NCBI RefSeq assembly: GCF_018614575.1
Contig: NZ_JAGGOJ010000026.1
Span: 57,608-121,607, forward strand
Direction of reading: 5' to 3'
Length of the DNA stretch: 64,000 nt
Origin: Streptomyces sp. ISL-10
GTDB lineage: Bacteria; Actinomycetota; Actinomycetes; Streptomycetales; Streptomycetaceae
Within the stretch, counting starts at the first letter, position 1, and each line of letters opens with the position of its first letter. Position numbers and translations under genes: made by a program. This document shows, piece after piece, positions 49,595-57,296 of the stretch. The notes beneath the pieces are model-generated. The model did not search any database. It was not told the origin of the DNA and saw only the letters and a list, made by a program, of their open reading frames with translations.

Positions 49595-50485
49595 TCAGTT
49601 GTTGGCGTCGGCGGCGGCTTGGACGAACGCGCGCAAACGTGTGCTGGTGTTGCTCTCCAGCCAGACCGGGCCCCACTGGACGGGTGCGGCGTCGTTGAAG
49701 GCCACGTAGGCGATGTCGGAGCGCGGGTAGAACTGCCGGGCGTGCTCGCCGACCGGGAAGACGCCCTTGCCTGCGGCGACCAGGGCCAAGACCTCGGGGA
49801 AGGTGGCGGCTGTGGGGCCGTGTGGCACGGGCCTGCCCGCGGGGGTATGGGTGGGCGTGCGGTCGTGGCGCAGCTCTTGGGGCATGTCGTGCGGCAATTG
49901 GATCACGGGCTGCTCGGCGAGGACTTCGATCGATACCGACGCATGCGCTGCCCACGACGATCCGGCCGGCACGGCTAGGACTCGGGCCTCCGACAGCAGG
50001 ACCGGTCCGGCAATCACCTGGGAGACGGGGAAGGCCGTGATGAGGACGTCCAGCTCACCACCGTGCAACCGCGCCATGGCGTCATGGATCTGGCTCTCAT
50101 GGATGGTCACCTTGCAGTCGGGGTGGCGTTCGGTGAACAGGCCGAGGGTCTTGAGGAGGAGCTGCCCGGCCGCTGCCCCCAGGAATCCGGCCCGCAGCAG
50201 GCCGGTGGTCCCGCGCGCGCGGTCAACCGCCCGGCGGACCGCCTCGTCCATGTCGTACACCAGTGGAGCCAGATCCGTGGCCAGGTCGCGGCCGAGTGGG
50301 GTCAAGCTGACCTGGCGGCTGGTGCGCTCGAACAGCGGCGCGCCGATCCGCCGTTCCAGCTTCTTGATGGTCTGGCTGATCCGGCCGGTTGTCAGGCCGA
50401 GCTGCTCGGCGACCCGGCCAAAGTGCAGCTCCTCGGCCAGAGCCAGGAAGGTCTGCACCTCGGTGCGTTCCAACAGCACTGCCAC
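49595..50485 (-). CDS. LysR-family regulator
   Basis: A 296-residue LysR protein. The winged helix-turn-helix is TFLALAEELHFGRVAEQLGL, TTGRISQTIKKLERRIGAPL and FERTSRQVSLTPLGRDL; the effector-binding domain follows (LLRAGFLGAAAGQLLLKTLG, GELDVLITAFPVSQVIAGPV). It is divergent from a four-gene operon, with a 114-bp shared region, the standard layout in which LysR activates the operon in response to a pathway compound. The 3' end is followed after 10 bp by the defective IS3 element, which left the gene intact. Confidence 0.9.
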   Translation of the reverse strand: MAVLLERTEVQTFLALAEELHFGRVAEQLGLTTGRISQTIKKLERRIGAPLFERTSRQVSLTPLGRDLATDLAPLVYDMDEAVRRAVDRARGTTGLLRAGFLGAAAGQLLLKTLGLFTERHPDCKVTIHESQIHDAMARLHGGELDVLITAFPVSQVIAGPVLLSEARVLAVPAGSSWAAHASVSIEVLAEQPVIQLPHDMPQELRHDRTPTHTPAGRPVPHGPTAATFPEVLALVAAGKGVFPVGEHARQFYPRSDIAYVAFNDAAPVQWGPVWLESNTSTRLRAFVQAAADANN

Positions 50486-50599
50486 TCCCTGCGTCCTTGA
50501 GTTTGGCTAAACAGCCCTGTTCCGATCGTGCCTTGATGGCCTGCGGAGCGGGGCGGTTGAGTGGTTGACGTTATCCCGACCAGCTGAAACAGGGGAACC
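50486..50599. promoter_or_regulatory. Divergent control region with a LysR-type box
   Basis: The gap between the lysR and reductase starts contains the near-palindrome GTTTGGCTAAAC (50501-50512), which fits the dyad expected of a LysR recognition site. The reductase ATG is preceded by AGGGGAACC. Confidence 0.5.
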
Positions 50600-51547
50600 A
50601 TGATGATGCGGGCGATCGGCCAAGACGTTTTCGGTGGTCCCGAAGTGTTGAAGATCGTGGAGGTGGTGCGGCCTGAGGCGGGGCCCGCCGAGGTGCTCGT
50701 GCGGGTGGTGGCGGCAGGGGTCAACCCGACCGACTCCTGGCACCGTTCCAGCGGTGGACTGGCAGGTGGTGACGCCCCCATCAGGCTGGGCTGGGACGTG
50801 TCGGGCGTGGTAGAGGCCATCGGAGTGGGTGTAACCACCCTTGCGCCCGGAGATGAGGTGTTCGGGATGCCACGCCATCCGCGGCCCGCGGGTGGCTATG
50901 CCCAGTATGTCACCTCCCCGGCTCGGCATCTGGTCCGCAAGCCGTCCGAGATCTCCCATACCCAGGCCGCCGCCTTGCCCCTGGCCGGTCTCACCGCGTG
51001 GCAGGCGCTGGTCGACACCGCCGATGTGCGCCCCGGACAGCGGGTGCTGATCCACGCCGCGGCGGGCGGAGTGGGGCATCTGGCCGTCCAGATCGCCAAG
51101 GCACGCGGTGCCTACGTCATCGGCACCGCCCGATCGGCCAACCACGCGTTCGTACGCGGCCTGGGTGCCGAAGAGGTCATCGACTACACACAGACCGACT
51201 TCACCTCCGCAGTTCACGATGTCGACGTCGTCATCGACACGATCGGAGGCGAGTACGGGCCGCGCTCACTGAAGACCTTGCGCCCGGGCGGTATCGTCGT
51301 CTCGCTCGCATCTCCGGCCGAAGCGGCACTCGCCCAAGTGGCGCGGCCACTCGGGCTGCGCACCCAATTCATGATCGTCGAAGCCGACCAGGAAGGACTG
51401 CGGCAGCTCGACTCGCTCGTCAAGGCGGGCCAACTGCGCCCCGAGATCGCCACCTGCCTGCCCTTGGAGCGAGCAGCCCGGGCGCACGAGCTGAGCCAGA
51501 GCGGCCGTATCTGCGGAAAGATCGTCCTGGCCGTGGGGCGGGCCTGA
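50600..51547 (+). CDS. NADP-dependent quinone oxidoreductase-like MDR enzyme
   Basis: A 315-residue zinc-free medium-chain reductase. GroES-like domain: AGVNPTDSWHRSSG and LGWDVSGVVEAIGVGVTTLA; nucleotide domain: RVLIHAAAGGVGHLAVQIAK (AAGGVG) and KTLRPGGIVVSLASPAEAAL. It lacks the Cys ligands of zinc alcohol dehydrogenases and belongs with zeta-crystallin-like reductases that reduce quinones or enones with NADPH. It is the first gene of the LysR-controlled operon; three Met codons in a row start it, and its stop overlaps the hydrolase start. Confidence 0.9.
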   Translation: MMMRAIGQDVFGGPEVLKIVEVVRPEAGPAEVLVRVVAAGVNPTDSWHRSSGGLAGGDAPIRLGWDVSGVVEAIGVGVTTLAPGDEVFGMPRHPRPAGGYAQYVTSPARHLVRKPSEISHTQAAALPLAGLTAWQALVDTADVRPGQRVLIHAAAGGVGHLAVQIAKARGAYVIGTARSANHAFVRGLGAEEVIDYTQTDFTSAVHDVDVVIDTIGGEYGPRSLKTLRPGGIVVSLASPAEAALAQVARPLGLRTQFMIVEADQEGLRQLDSLVKAGQLRPEIATCLPLERAARAHELSQSGRICGKIVLAVGRA

Positions 51548-52218
51548 TGGCGACCTTCGTCCTGGTCCCTGGCGCCTGGCACGGCGCCTGGACCTTCCAG
51601 CCGCTGGCCCGACGACTGCGCGCGCACGGCCACGAGGCCCACGCTCTCACCCTGACCGGCCTCGGCGAGCGCAAGCACCTGCTTACCGGCACCGTCAACC
51701 TCAACACTCACCTGCACGACGTGCTGAACCTGCTGGAAGACGAGCAGATCACCGACGCCGTCCTGGTCGGCCACAGCTACGGCGGCATGGTCATCACCGG
51801 AGTCGCCGACCGGGTCCCCGACCGGGTGAGCGGTCTGGTCTACATCGACGCCATGGTGCCCCAAGACGGCGACTCGTGCTGGTCCCTGGTCACTGAGCAG
51901 GAACGAGCCTGGTACCTCAACGGCGTCGACCAAACCGGCTACTCCAGCTCCCCCCTGCCCTTCTTCGACCCGCGCGCCACCTCCCATCCCCTGGCCTCCC
52001 TCCTCCAGGCCATCCGCCTGCGCCACGATCTGTCGGCGTTCGCCCGTAAGGACTACATCTACGCCACCGGCTGGGACACGCCCTCCCCGTTCGAGTCCCT
52101 CTACCGGCGACTGCTGACCGATTCCTCCTGGCGGGTCCACGCCGTCCGCTCTGGCCACAACGTCATGAGTGACGCCCCCGAAGAGCTCCTCAAAATCCTC
52201 ATCCAAACCGCACGTTGA
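51547..52218 (+). CDS. Alpha/beta hydrolase
   Basis: A 223-residue hydrolase of the salicylate-esterase/EstC-like type. It starts FVLVPGAWHGAWTFQPLARR (oxyanion region), has the nucleophile elbow LVGHSYGGMVITG (Ser in GHSYG), the acid in the middle (FARKDYIYATGWDTPS region) and the catalytic His in RSGHNVMSDAPEELLKIL. It is translationally coupled to the reductase (TGATG) and probably cleaves an ester or lactone of the compound handled by the operon. Confidence 0.9.
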   Translation: MATFVLVPGAWHGAWTFQPLARRLRAHGHEAHALTLTGLGERKHLLTGTVNLNTHLHDVLNLLEDEQITDAVLVGHSYGGMVITGVADRVPDRVSGLVYIDAMVPQDGDSCWSLVTEQERAWYLNGVDQTGYSSSPLPFFDPRATSHPLASLLQAIRLRHDLSAFARKDYIYATGWDTPSPFESLYRRLLTDSSWRVHAVRSGHNVMSDAPEELLKILIQTAR

Positions 52219-52250
52219 CTTAGGTGCGTATAGCACTGAAGGAGACTGAG

Positions 52251-52709
52251 ATGAACGCACGCATAGAGTTGGACACCCTCGCGAAGGACGCCTACCGGGG
52301 GATCGGCGCGTTGGACCGCCACGTCGCCCAAAGTACGTTGCCCCCGGCTCTGGTGGAGCTGGTACGCCTGCGAGCCAGCCAGATCAACGGGTGCGTCTAC
52401 TGCGTCGACATGCACAGCGCCGACGCGACGAAAGCGGGCGAGACCACCACGCGGCTGCACGCGGTGGCGGTCTGGCAGGAGGCGCCCTTGTTCACCGAAC
52501 AGGAGCGGGCCGCGCTGGCGCTGACGGAGGCGGGGACGCGCCTGAGCGAGGGCGGCGACCGTGTGCCCGAGGAGGTGTGGGGGCAGGCTGCCCAGCACTT
52601 CACCCAGGAGGAACTGGCCGCTCTCGTCGTGGCGATTACTGCCGTCAACGCCTGGAACCGGATCGGTGTGATCACCCGCATGGTCCCCGCGTCCTACGAG
52701 AACGTATGA
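52251..52709 (+). CDS. Carboxymuconolactone decarboxylase/AhpD-like protein
   Basis: ATG 52251 follows AAGGAGACTGAG; a frame from 52224 has no such site. The 152-residue protein has the AhpD redox motif GCVYCVDMHSADATKAG (CxxC plus His), preceded by LVELVRLRASQINGC. These proteins act as alkylhydroperoxidase-type thiol reductants or small decarboxylases. It is coupled to the MFS gene by ATGA and belongs to the LysR-controlled operon. Confidence 0.9.
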   Translation: MNARIELDTLAKDAYRGIGALDRHVAQSTLPPALVELVRLRASQINGCVYCVDMHSADATKAGETTTRLHAVAVWQEAPLFTEQERAALALTEAGTRLSEGGDRVPEEVWGQAAQHFTQEELAALVVAITAVNAWNRIGVITRMVPASYENV

Positions 52710-53917
52710 AGCCTCCGCGCGTGCTGGCACTGGCCCAGCTGATGAACTCGATCGGGGACGGCGCCTACTACGTCACCTCCGCTCTCTACTTCGCCAGGAC
52801 CGTGGGCCTGACCCCGGCCCAGATCGGCTTCGGCCTGACCCTGGGCTGGGTGGTCGGTTCGGTGGTTGGGGTCCCCTTGGGAAACCTGGCCGACCGGCGC
52901 GGCGCGCGCGGCACCGCCGTCCTGCTGGCGCTGGCCACCGCGATTGCGGTGGCGTCGTTCCTGTTCGTGCGCTCCTTCCCGCTTTTCGCGGTGGCCGCCG
53001 TGCTCTACGCGAGCTGCCAGTGCGGGCTCCTCGCGGCCCGGCAGGCACTGCTGGCCGGGCTGGTGGAACAGGTCAGGCGCACCGAGGTGCGCGCCTTCCT
53101 GCAGTCGACGACGAACGCCGGGTTGGCCGTCGGCGCCGCACTCGGCGGGCTCGCCCTGCAGTCCGACACTCGCGAGGCCTACCTGGCCATCTTCGTGATG
53201 GACGCCGTGAGCTTCCTGACCGCGGCGCTCGTCTTGAGCCGTCTGCCCGTGGTCGCCCCTGCGAAGGCGAAGCCGGGGGAGCCCCGGCTCGCGGTCCTGC
53301 ATGACCGCCCGTACGCGGTCGTCACAATGATCAATGCGGTCATGCTGTTCTACATGCCACTGATCAGCCTGGTGATCCCGCTGTGGATCGTGCAGCAGAC
53401 CCAAGCGCCGACGTGGACGGTCTCCGCGCTGCTGGTGCTCAACACCCTCAGTGTGGTTGCCTTCCAGGTCCGGGTCGCGCGGCGGGTGAGAGGTCTCAGG
53501 AGCGCCTCACGGGTCGTGCGGCACGCGGGCCTGGTCATGTTCTCCGCGTGTGCCGTCTTCGCCCTCTCCGCGATCGGGTCCTCCGCCTGGACCGCCGGGC
53601 TGATTCTCCTGGCAGCGGCGGGTCTGCAAGTCCTCGGCGAGATGATGCTCGCCTCGGGCGCCTGGGAGATCAGCTTCGAGCTGGCTCCCGCCGACAAGCA
53701 GGGTCAGTACCAGGGCTTCTTCGGCACCGGGCAGGCCATCGCCAGAATGCTCGGCCCTCTGGTCCTGACTACCTTGCTCCTTGGCTGGGGTGCTCCCGGC
53801 TGGCTCCTGCTCGGTGTCCTCTTTGCCGCGGCGGGGATCGCCATGGGTCCGGCCGTCCGCTGGGCCGAGCGCACCAGGGCCCAATCCGATCGCCCCGCAG
53901 CTGTGTCGCCTCAATGA
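52706..53917 (+). CDS. MFS transporter
   Basis: A 403-residue major facilitator with about 12 membrane helices. The loop 2-3 motif is GVPLGNLADRRGARGTAVLL (GxLaDrrGrr), and helices such as AVLYASCQCGLLAARQALLA and GLILLAAAGLQVLGEMMLAS follow. The layout is that of a drug:H+ antiporter-like exporter. As the last gene of the operon (reductase, hydrolase, AhpD-like, exporter), it suggests that the operon detoxifies and expels an aromatic or antibiotic-like compound under LysR control. Confidence 0.9.
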   Translation: MKPPRVLALAQLMNSIGDGAYYVTSALYFARTVGLTPAQIGFGLTLGWVVGSVVGVPLGNLADRRGARGTAVLLALATAIAVASFLFVRSFPLFAVAAVLYASCQCGLLAARQALLAGLVEQVRRTEVRAFLQSTTNAGLAVGAALGGLALQSDTREAYLAIFVMDAVSFLTAALVLSRLPVVAPAKAKPGEPRLAVLHDRPYAVVTMINAVMLFYMPLISLVIPLWIVQQTQAPTWTVSALLVLNTLSVVAFQVRVARRVRGLRSASRVVRHAGLVMFSACAVFALSAIGSSAWTAGLILLAAAGLQVLGEMMLASGAWEISFELAPADKQGQYQGFFGTGQAIARMLGPLVLTTLLLGWGAPGWLLLGVLFAAAGIAMGPAVRWAERTRAQSDRPAAVSPQ

Positions 53918-54200
53918 AAGTGCATGTCGGGTGGGTCAGTAGAAGCGTCTGACCTGCAGGGATGCCGAGCTCGAGAAACGGAAACACCAATACATAACGC
54001 GCGAGCGTCTCTCACTGCGATGTGCCGGGTTGGTGTCGGTGGGTTGGTGTCAGTGACGGCATGTCAGGCCGGGGTGTTTCCGCTGGTCGGGTGCTGAGGA
54101 CGCGCGGGGTCACTGCAGTGGGGCGGTGCATGTGAGGGGCATGGCTGTCATGCGGCGGTACACCCCACCCCGCTCCACTGTCTTGGGTACGGCACTTCTG
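53918..54200. other. Intergenic region between the exporter and the IS5 element
   Basis: No coding frame with bias. Short GT-rich direct repeats (GGTTGGTGTC, GGGTTGGTGTCAG near 54029-54052) occur. No terminator-like hairpin with a T-run was seen. Confidence 0.35.
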
Positions 54201-54304
54201 AGAGGGCGTTAAGTCCCGTTCTTGATGATGTGGTGTCGCCCGTTCGTGGGTGATGGGACGGTTCCGTCCTCGCGTCATGTCGTGTGCATGATGGGGTCGC
54301 GGGC

Positions 54305-55159
54305 ATGGAACGGATGCCGTACGCAACCGACTTGTCCGACGGGCAGTGGGCGTTGATCGAGCCGCTGGTCACCGCGTGGAAGCAGGAGCGGGTGGCGCGG
54401 TCGGCGACCGGGGACCCGGGCTCCTGCGACCTGCGCGAGGTCGTGAACGCGCTGCTCTACCAGAACCGGGCGGGCTGTCAGTGGCGGCTCCTGCCGCACG
54501 ACCTCCCGGCCTGGTCGGCGGTGTTCTACTACTTCACCCTTTGGCGCCAGGACGGCCTTGACCAGCGGATCCAGGAGATCCTGCGCTGCCAGGTGCGGGA
54601 GCGGGCCAGACGATTAGAGGACCCGTCCCTGGTGATCATCGACACCCAGTCCGTCCGCGTGGCGGCCGGGGTGCCGAAGGAGACGACGGGACTGGACGCG
54701 AACAAGAAGACGCCCGGCAGGAAGCGGGGAGTCGCCGTCGACGTGCTGGGCCTGATCATCGGTGTGGTGATCCTCGCTGCGAGCGCGCACGACAACGAGG
54801 CCGGCATCGCCCTGCTGGACCAGGCGGCCGAACGATGTGGGATGCGCCTGGAGAAGGTCCTGGTCGACCAGGGCTTCAAAGACGCCGTGGTCATCCACGG
54901 GGCGGTGAAGGACATCACCGTCGAGGTGGTCCGCCGCAACCCCGACGACCATGGCAAGGGCTTCGTCCCGCAACCGAAGCGGTGGGTGGTCGAGCAGGTC
55001 AACGGCACCCTCATGCTGCACCGGCGCCTCGCCCGCGACTACGACCACCGGCCCGACAACGCGGCCTCCCGCGTCTACTGGGCCTCCACCGCCGGCATGC
55101 TCCGCCGCCTCACCACCCCTGCCCTCACCTGGCGGGACGACGTGGAGCTGGCCGCGTGA
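54305..55159 (+). CDS. IS5-family transposase, intact
   Basis: A 284-residue DDE transposase. N-terminal helix-turn-helix domain: YATDLSDGQWALIEPLVTAW and LREVVNALLYQNRAGCQWRL. Catalytic motifs: VIIDTQSVRVAAGVPKETTG (Asp in IIDTQ), LEKVLVDQGFKDAVVIHGAV (second Asp) and VEQVNGTLMLHRRLARDYD (Glu region). The frame is open throughout; start ATG 54305, with an alternative GTG at 54284. The stop overlaps the accessory gene by GTGA. Confidence 0.9.
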   Translation: MERMPYATDLSDGQWALIEPLVTAWKQERVARSATGDPGSCDLREVVNALLYQNRAGCQWRLLPHDLPAWSAVFYYFTLWRQDGLDQRIQEILRCQVRERARRLEDPSLVIIDTQSVRVAAGVPKETTGLDANKKTPGRKRGVAVDVLGLIIGVVILAASAHDNEAGIALLDQAAERCGMRLEKVLVDQGFKDAVVIHGAVKDITVEVVRRNPDDHGKGFVPQPKRWVVEQVNGTLMLHRRLARDYDHRPDNAASRVYWASTAGMLRRLTTPALTWRDDVELAA

Positions 55160-55559
55160 ACGTCCACGAACTCCTGCGGCTGCTGCAGACCGAACACGAT
55201 GAGACCGCCGCACGAGCCGACAGCCTGCGTGAGCAGATCGAGCGGCTCACCACCGCCCTCGCCGAGACCGAAGCCCGCCTGGCCGAGCTCGCCGCCACCC
55301 GCAAGGTCATCGACGGCCTCACCCCTCCCGACCACGCAACGGCCCCGCGGAGACCACCACCGCCACCGTCTGCCAGCGCATCGTGACCACGTTCAACGAG
55401 CACCCCGGGAAGGTGTTCCGCGTCCGCGATCTGCACGAGCACCTCGGCCTGCCCACCGACGAGCCCTCGATCAACGTCACCCGCTCCCGCCTGGGACGAC
55501 TCGCCCGCCAGGGACTCCTCGAACAACCCGGACGCGGCCGCTACCAGAAACGGACTTAA
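55156..55559 (+). pseudogene. IS5 accessory gene: coiled-coil/winged-helix protein, frameshifted
   Basis: The GTG at 55156 opens NVHELLRLLQTEHDETAARA and LTTALAETEARLAELAATRK, a coiled coil. After about 55345 the bias moves to another frame without a start: TVCQRIVTTFNEHPGKVFRV, RDLHEHLGLPTDEPSINVTR and GRLARQGLLEQPGRGRYQKR, a winged helix ending in the right terminal repeat. One base change joins them into a ~134-residue protein. Such genes follow this transposase type in streptomycetes and may modulate transposition. Confidence 0.65.
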
Positions 55560-55781
55560 CGCCCTCTTAGAACGTGGCTGTGACGTGTCGTCACCGTAGC
55601 GCAGGGGCGGCACGTCTTTCACCGGTTCGTTCTCTGTCTTTAAAACGAGTGGCCGGACGTGTGGAGTCGATGCAGCGGGATCATGCTGCCTGACTCGCGA
55701 TAAGCCCACTTCTCACCGTGCGCGCTTGAGGACGGTCATTAGGAGACGAGGCAGGCCATGTGCGCAACGTAGAGTCAAGCC

Positions 55782-56030
55782 ATGAGCGTTGACGTCACTT
55801 TGCTGCCCGCGACCATCCCGCCCCGCCTCGCCGAGGAAGACATCGACCGGATCAGGCGATTCGAAGACCGGACGGCTGGCGAACAGCTTCGGTTCGAGTA
55901 CTCCGTCCCGCCCAGTGGCGCCCTGGTGGTCTGGCGTCTGTCCGATCCCAATCTCACCCCCGAGGTGGAGGCCGTGTTCGGCCCGGCGGCTTGGGAGGAG
56001 GTGCAGGGAGACTTGCATCGTCCCCTGTAA
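55782..56030 (+). CDS. Small hypothetical protein (82 aa)
   Basis: A short soluble protein: TLLPATIPPRLAEEDIDRIR, FEDRTAGEQLRFEYSVPPSG, LVVWRLSDPNLTPEVEAVFG and WEEVQGDLHRPL. Codon bias is good and the start has a plausible site (TAGAGTCAAGCC). It precedes the DUF6221-integrase operon by about 190 bp. Not recognised. Confidence 0.55.
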   Translation: MSVDVTLLPATIPPRLAEEDIDRIRRFEDRTAGEQLRFEYSVPPSGALVVWRLSDPNLTPEVEAVFGPAAWEEVQGDLHRPL

Positions 56031-56222
56031 CCCTCAAGTCGCCCGTCTTGGGCGCACGCTGAGCCGACTGCGTACCGCCAGCGCCGCGAAGCCTCTGCCG
56101 GGAGAATCGTTCCTAGCGAAGAATCGAACTCGGTCGAACGATGAGTCTTGTCGGGGCATCGGATCGTCTAGCTCCAGATAATGTCTTCTATGGAGCGAAA
56201 GATCCGAGCGGGGGGAGCGGCT

Positions 56223-56687
56223 GTGACCGAGGGGCCAATTCGACTGGATGAGGTGTGGGCGTTCTGCACTGCACGCCTGGACGACGATGATGCATACGCT
56301 CGTGCCGCCAGTGAAGGGCCGTGGCGATATGACCCCGGTAAGCACTGGCGCAGGGCGGGTTCTTCTGATTACGAAGAGGGAGTCTTCGCTGGACCGCCGG
56401 GCGCCCAGGCGATGTGCATCGCTGGGACCGGACAGACGGACGACCCGCAGAGCATGGCAGACGCAGCGCACATCGCTCGCCACGACCCGACACGTGTCCT
56501 TGCTGAGGTGGCCTTCAAGCGGCAGTTGCTCACCGAGCACAAGCCCGAACTCCAGGCTGCCGTGAAAGACCGCGAGGTGACCCCTAGGGTCGTCTGCCGT
56601 ATCGATGGCGACGACTGCCCATTCACCCAGGGCCTGGCCGCGCTGTACGACGACCACCCGGACTACAAGGAAACGTGGCGGCCGTGA
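56223..56687 (+). CDS. DUF6221 family protein
   Basis: The GTG at 56223 follows GGGGGAG; the family usually begins near this point. Motifs: IRLDEVWAFCTARLDDDDAY, EGVFAGPPGAQAMCIAGTG and DAAHIARHDPTRVLAEVAFK, the last being the DUF6221 signature (HIArhDPaRvLaEveakR). The ~154-residue protein has unknown function and is common on actinomycete mobile elements and prophages. Its stop overlaps the HIT gene start (GTGA). Confidence 0.75.
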   Translation: MTEGPIRLDEVWAFCTARLDDDDAYARAASEGPWRYDPGKHWRRAGSSDYEEGVFAGPPGAQAMCIAGTGQTDDPQSMADAAHIARHDPTRVLAEVAFKRQLLTEHKPELQAAVKDREVTPRVVCRIDGDDCPFTQGLAALYDDHPDYKETWRP

Positions 56688-57049
56688 GCAGCGTGAACGC
56701 CTGTGTGTTCTGCGAGATCGTCTCCGGGCGCGCCCCCGCCACCGTGGTGCGGGAGTGGGACGACGCGCTCGCCCTCGTGCCGCTCGGTCCCGTCGTGGAC
56801 GGCCACACCCTCGTCATCCCCAAACAGCACGTCGCCGACTTCGGCGAGGACCCGGACGTCTCGGCCGCAACGATGCGGCGCGCCGCCGAACTGGCCGCCG
56901 GCGACCGGCCGATGAACGTCATCACCTCGCGCGGCCGCGAAGCCACCCAGTCCGTGTTCCACCTCCATCTGCACCTGGTGCCGCGCGCCGCGAACGACGG
57001 ACTCGCCCTGCCCTGGTACATCAGCCACGGCAGGAGGCGAACAGCATGA
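56684..57049 (+). CDS. HIT-domain nucleotide hydrolase/transferase
   Basis: GTG 56684 overlaps the DUF6221 stop. The 121-residue protein has the HIT fold: CVFCEIVSGRAPATVVREWD, VVDGHTLVIPKQHVADFGED and the histidine triad QSVFHLHLHLVPRAAND. It should hydrolyse a nucleotidyl phosphoester or phosphoramidate. Full length. The stop overlaps the next gene (ATGA). A HIT gene within an integrase operon is unusual. Confidence 0.9.
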   Translation: MSSVNACVFCEIVSGRAPATVVREWDDALALVPLGPVVDGHTLVIPKQHVADFGEDPDVSAATMRRAAELAAGDRPMNVITSRGREATQSVFHLHLHLVPRAANDGLALPWYISHGRRRTA

Positions 57050-57296
57050 GGCCGGAGGATGAGGCGACCGCGCACCTGCTCGTGGCCGCTGCGTTCCATG
57101 ACGCGGCCGCGGCCGCCGACGAACGCGGCGACCCCAGTGTCGGAGACTTCTCCCGCGCAGTCCTGCGACGGTTCGAGGAACACCATCACCTCGAAGGCAC
57201 GCTGTACGCCGTCGTCATGAAGTACGCCCAGCAGCACGCCTCCCGGGACGAGGTGGCGCCCTGCAACGCTGGATGGCCGAGGTGTCGGGCCCGTGA
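57046..57296 (+). CDS. Small protein between HIT and integrase, C-terminal frame change
   Basis: ATG 57046 follows CAGGAGGC. The reading EDEATAHLLVAAAFHDAAAA, DFSRAVLRRFEEHHHLEGTL and YAVVMKYAQQHASRDEV is well biased. From about 57255 the bias continues in another frame as ALQRWMAEVSGP and the stop at 57294-57296, which overlaps the integrase GTG. The unshifted frame runs on to 57360 inside the integrase. So there is probably a one-base loss at GAGGTGGCGCC; the intended product is about 83 residues. Confidence 0.5.

Larger units (their letters stand above)
54201..55567 (+). mobile_element. IS5-family element with accessory gene (1367 bp)
   Basis: Inverted repeats AGAGGGCGTTAAGTCC at 54201-54216 and its complement at 55552-55567 match over all 16 bases. 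The element holds an intact transposase and, overlapping its stop, a small second gene. A target duplication could not be confirmed: the three bases outside are TGA and TAG/TTA-like, not identical. The accessory gene's stop codon lies within the right repeat. Confidence 0.85.

Noticed and set aside
54029..54052. Short GGTTGGTGTC direct repeats
   Set aside because: Two short copies only, with no regular spacing; not a CRISPR or iteron array.
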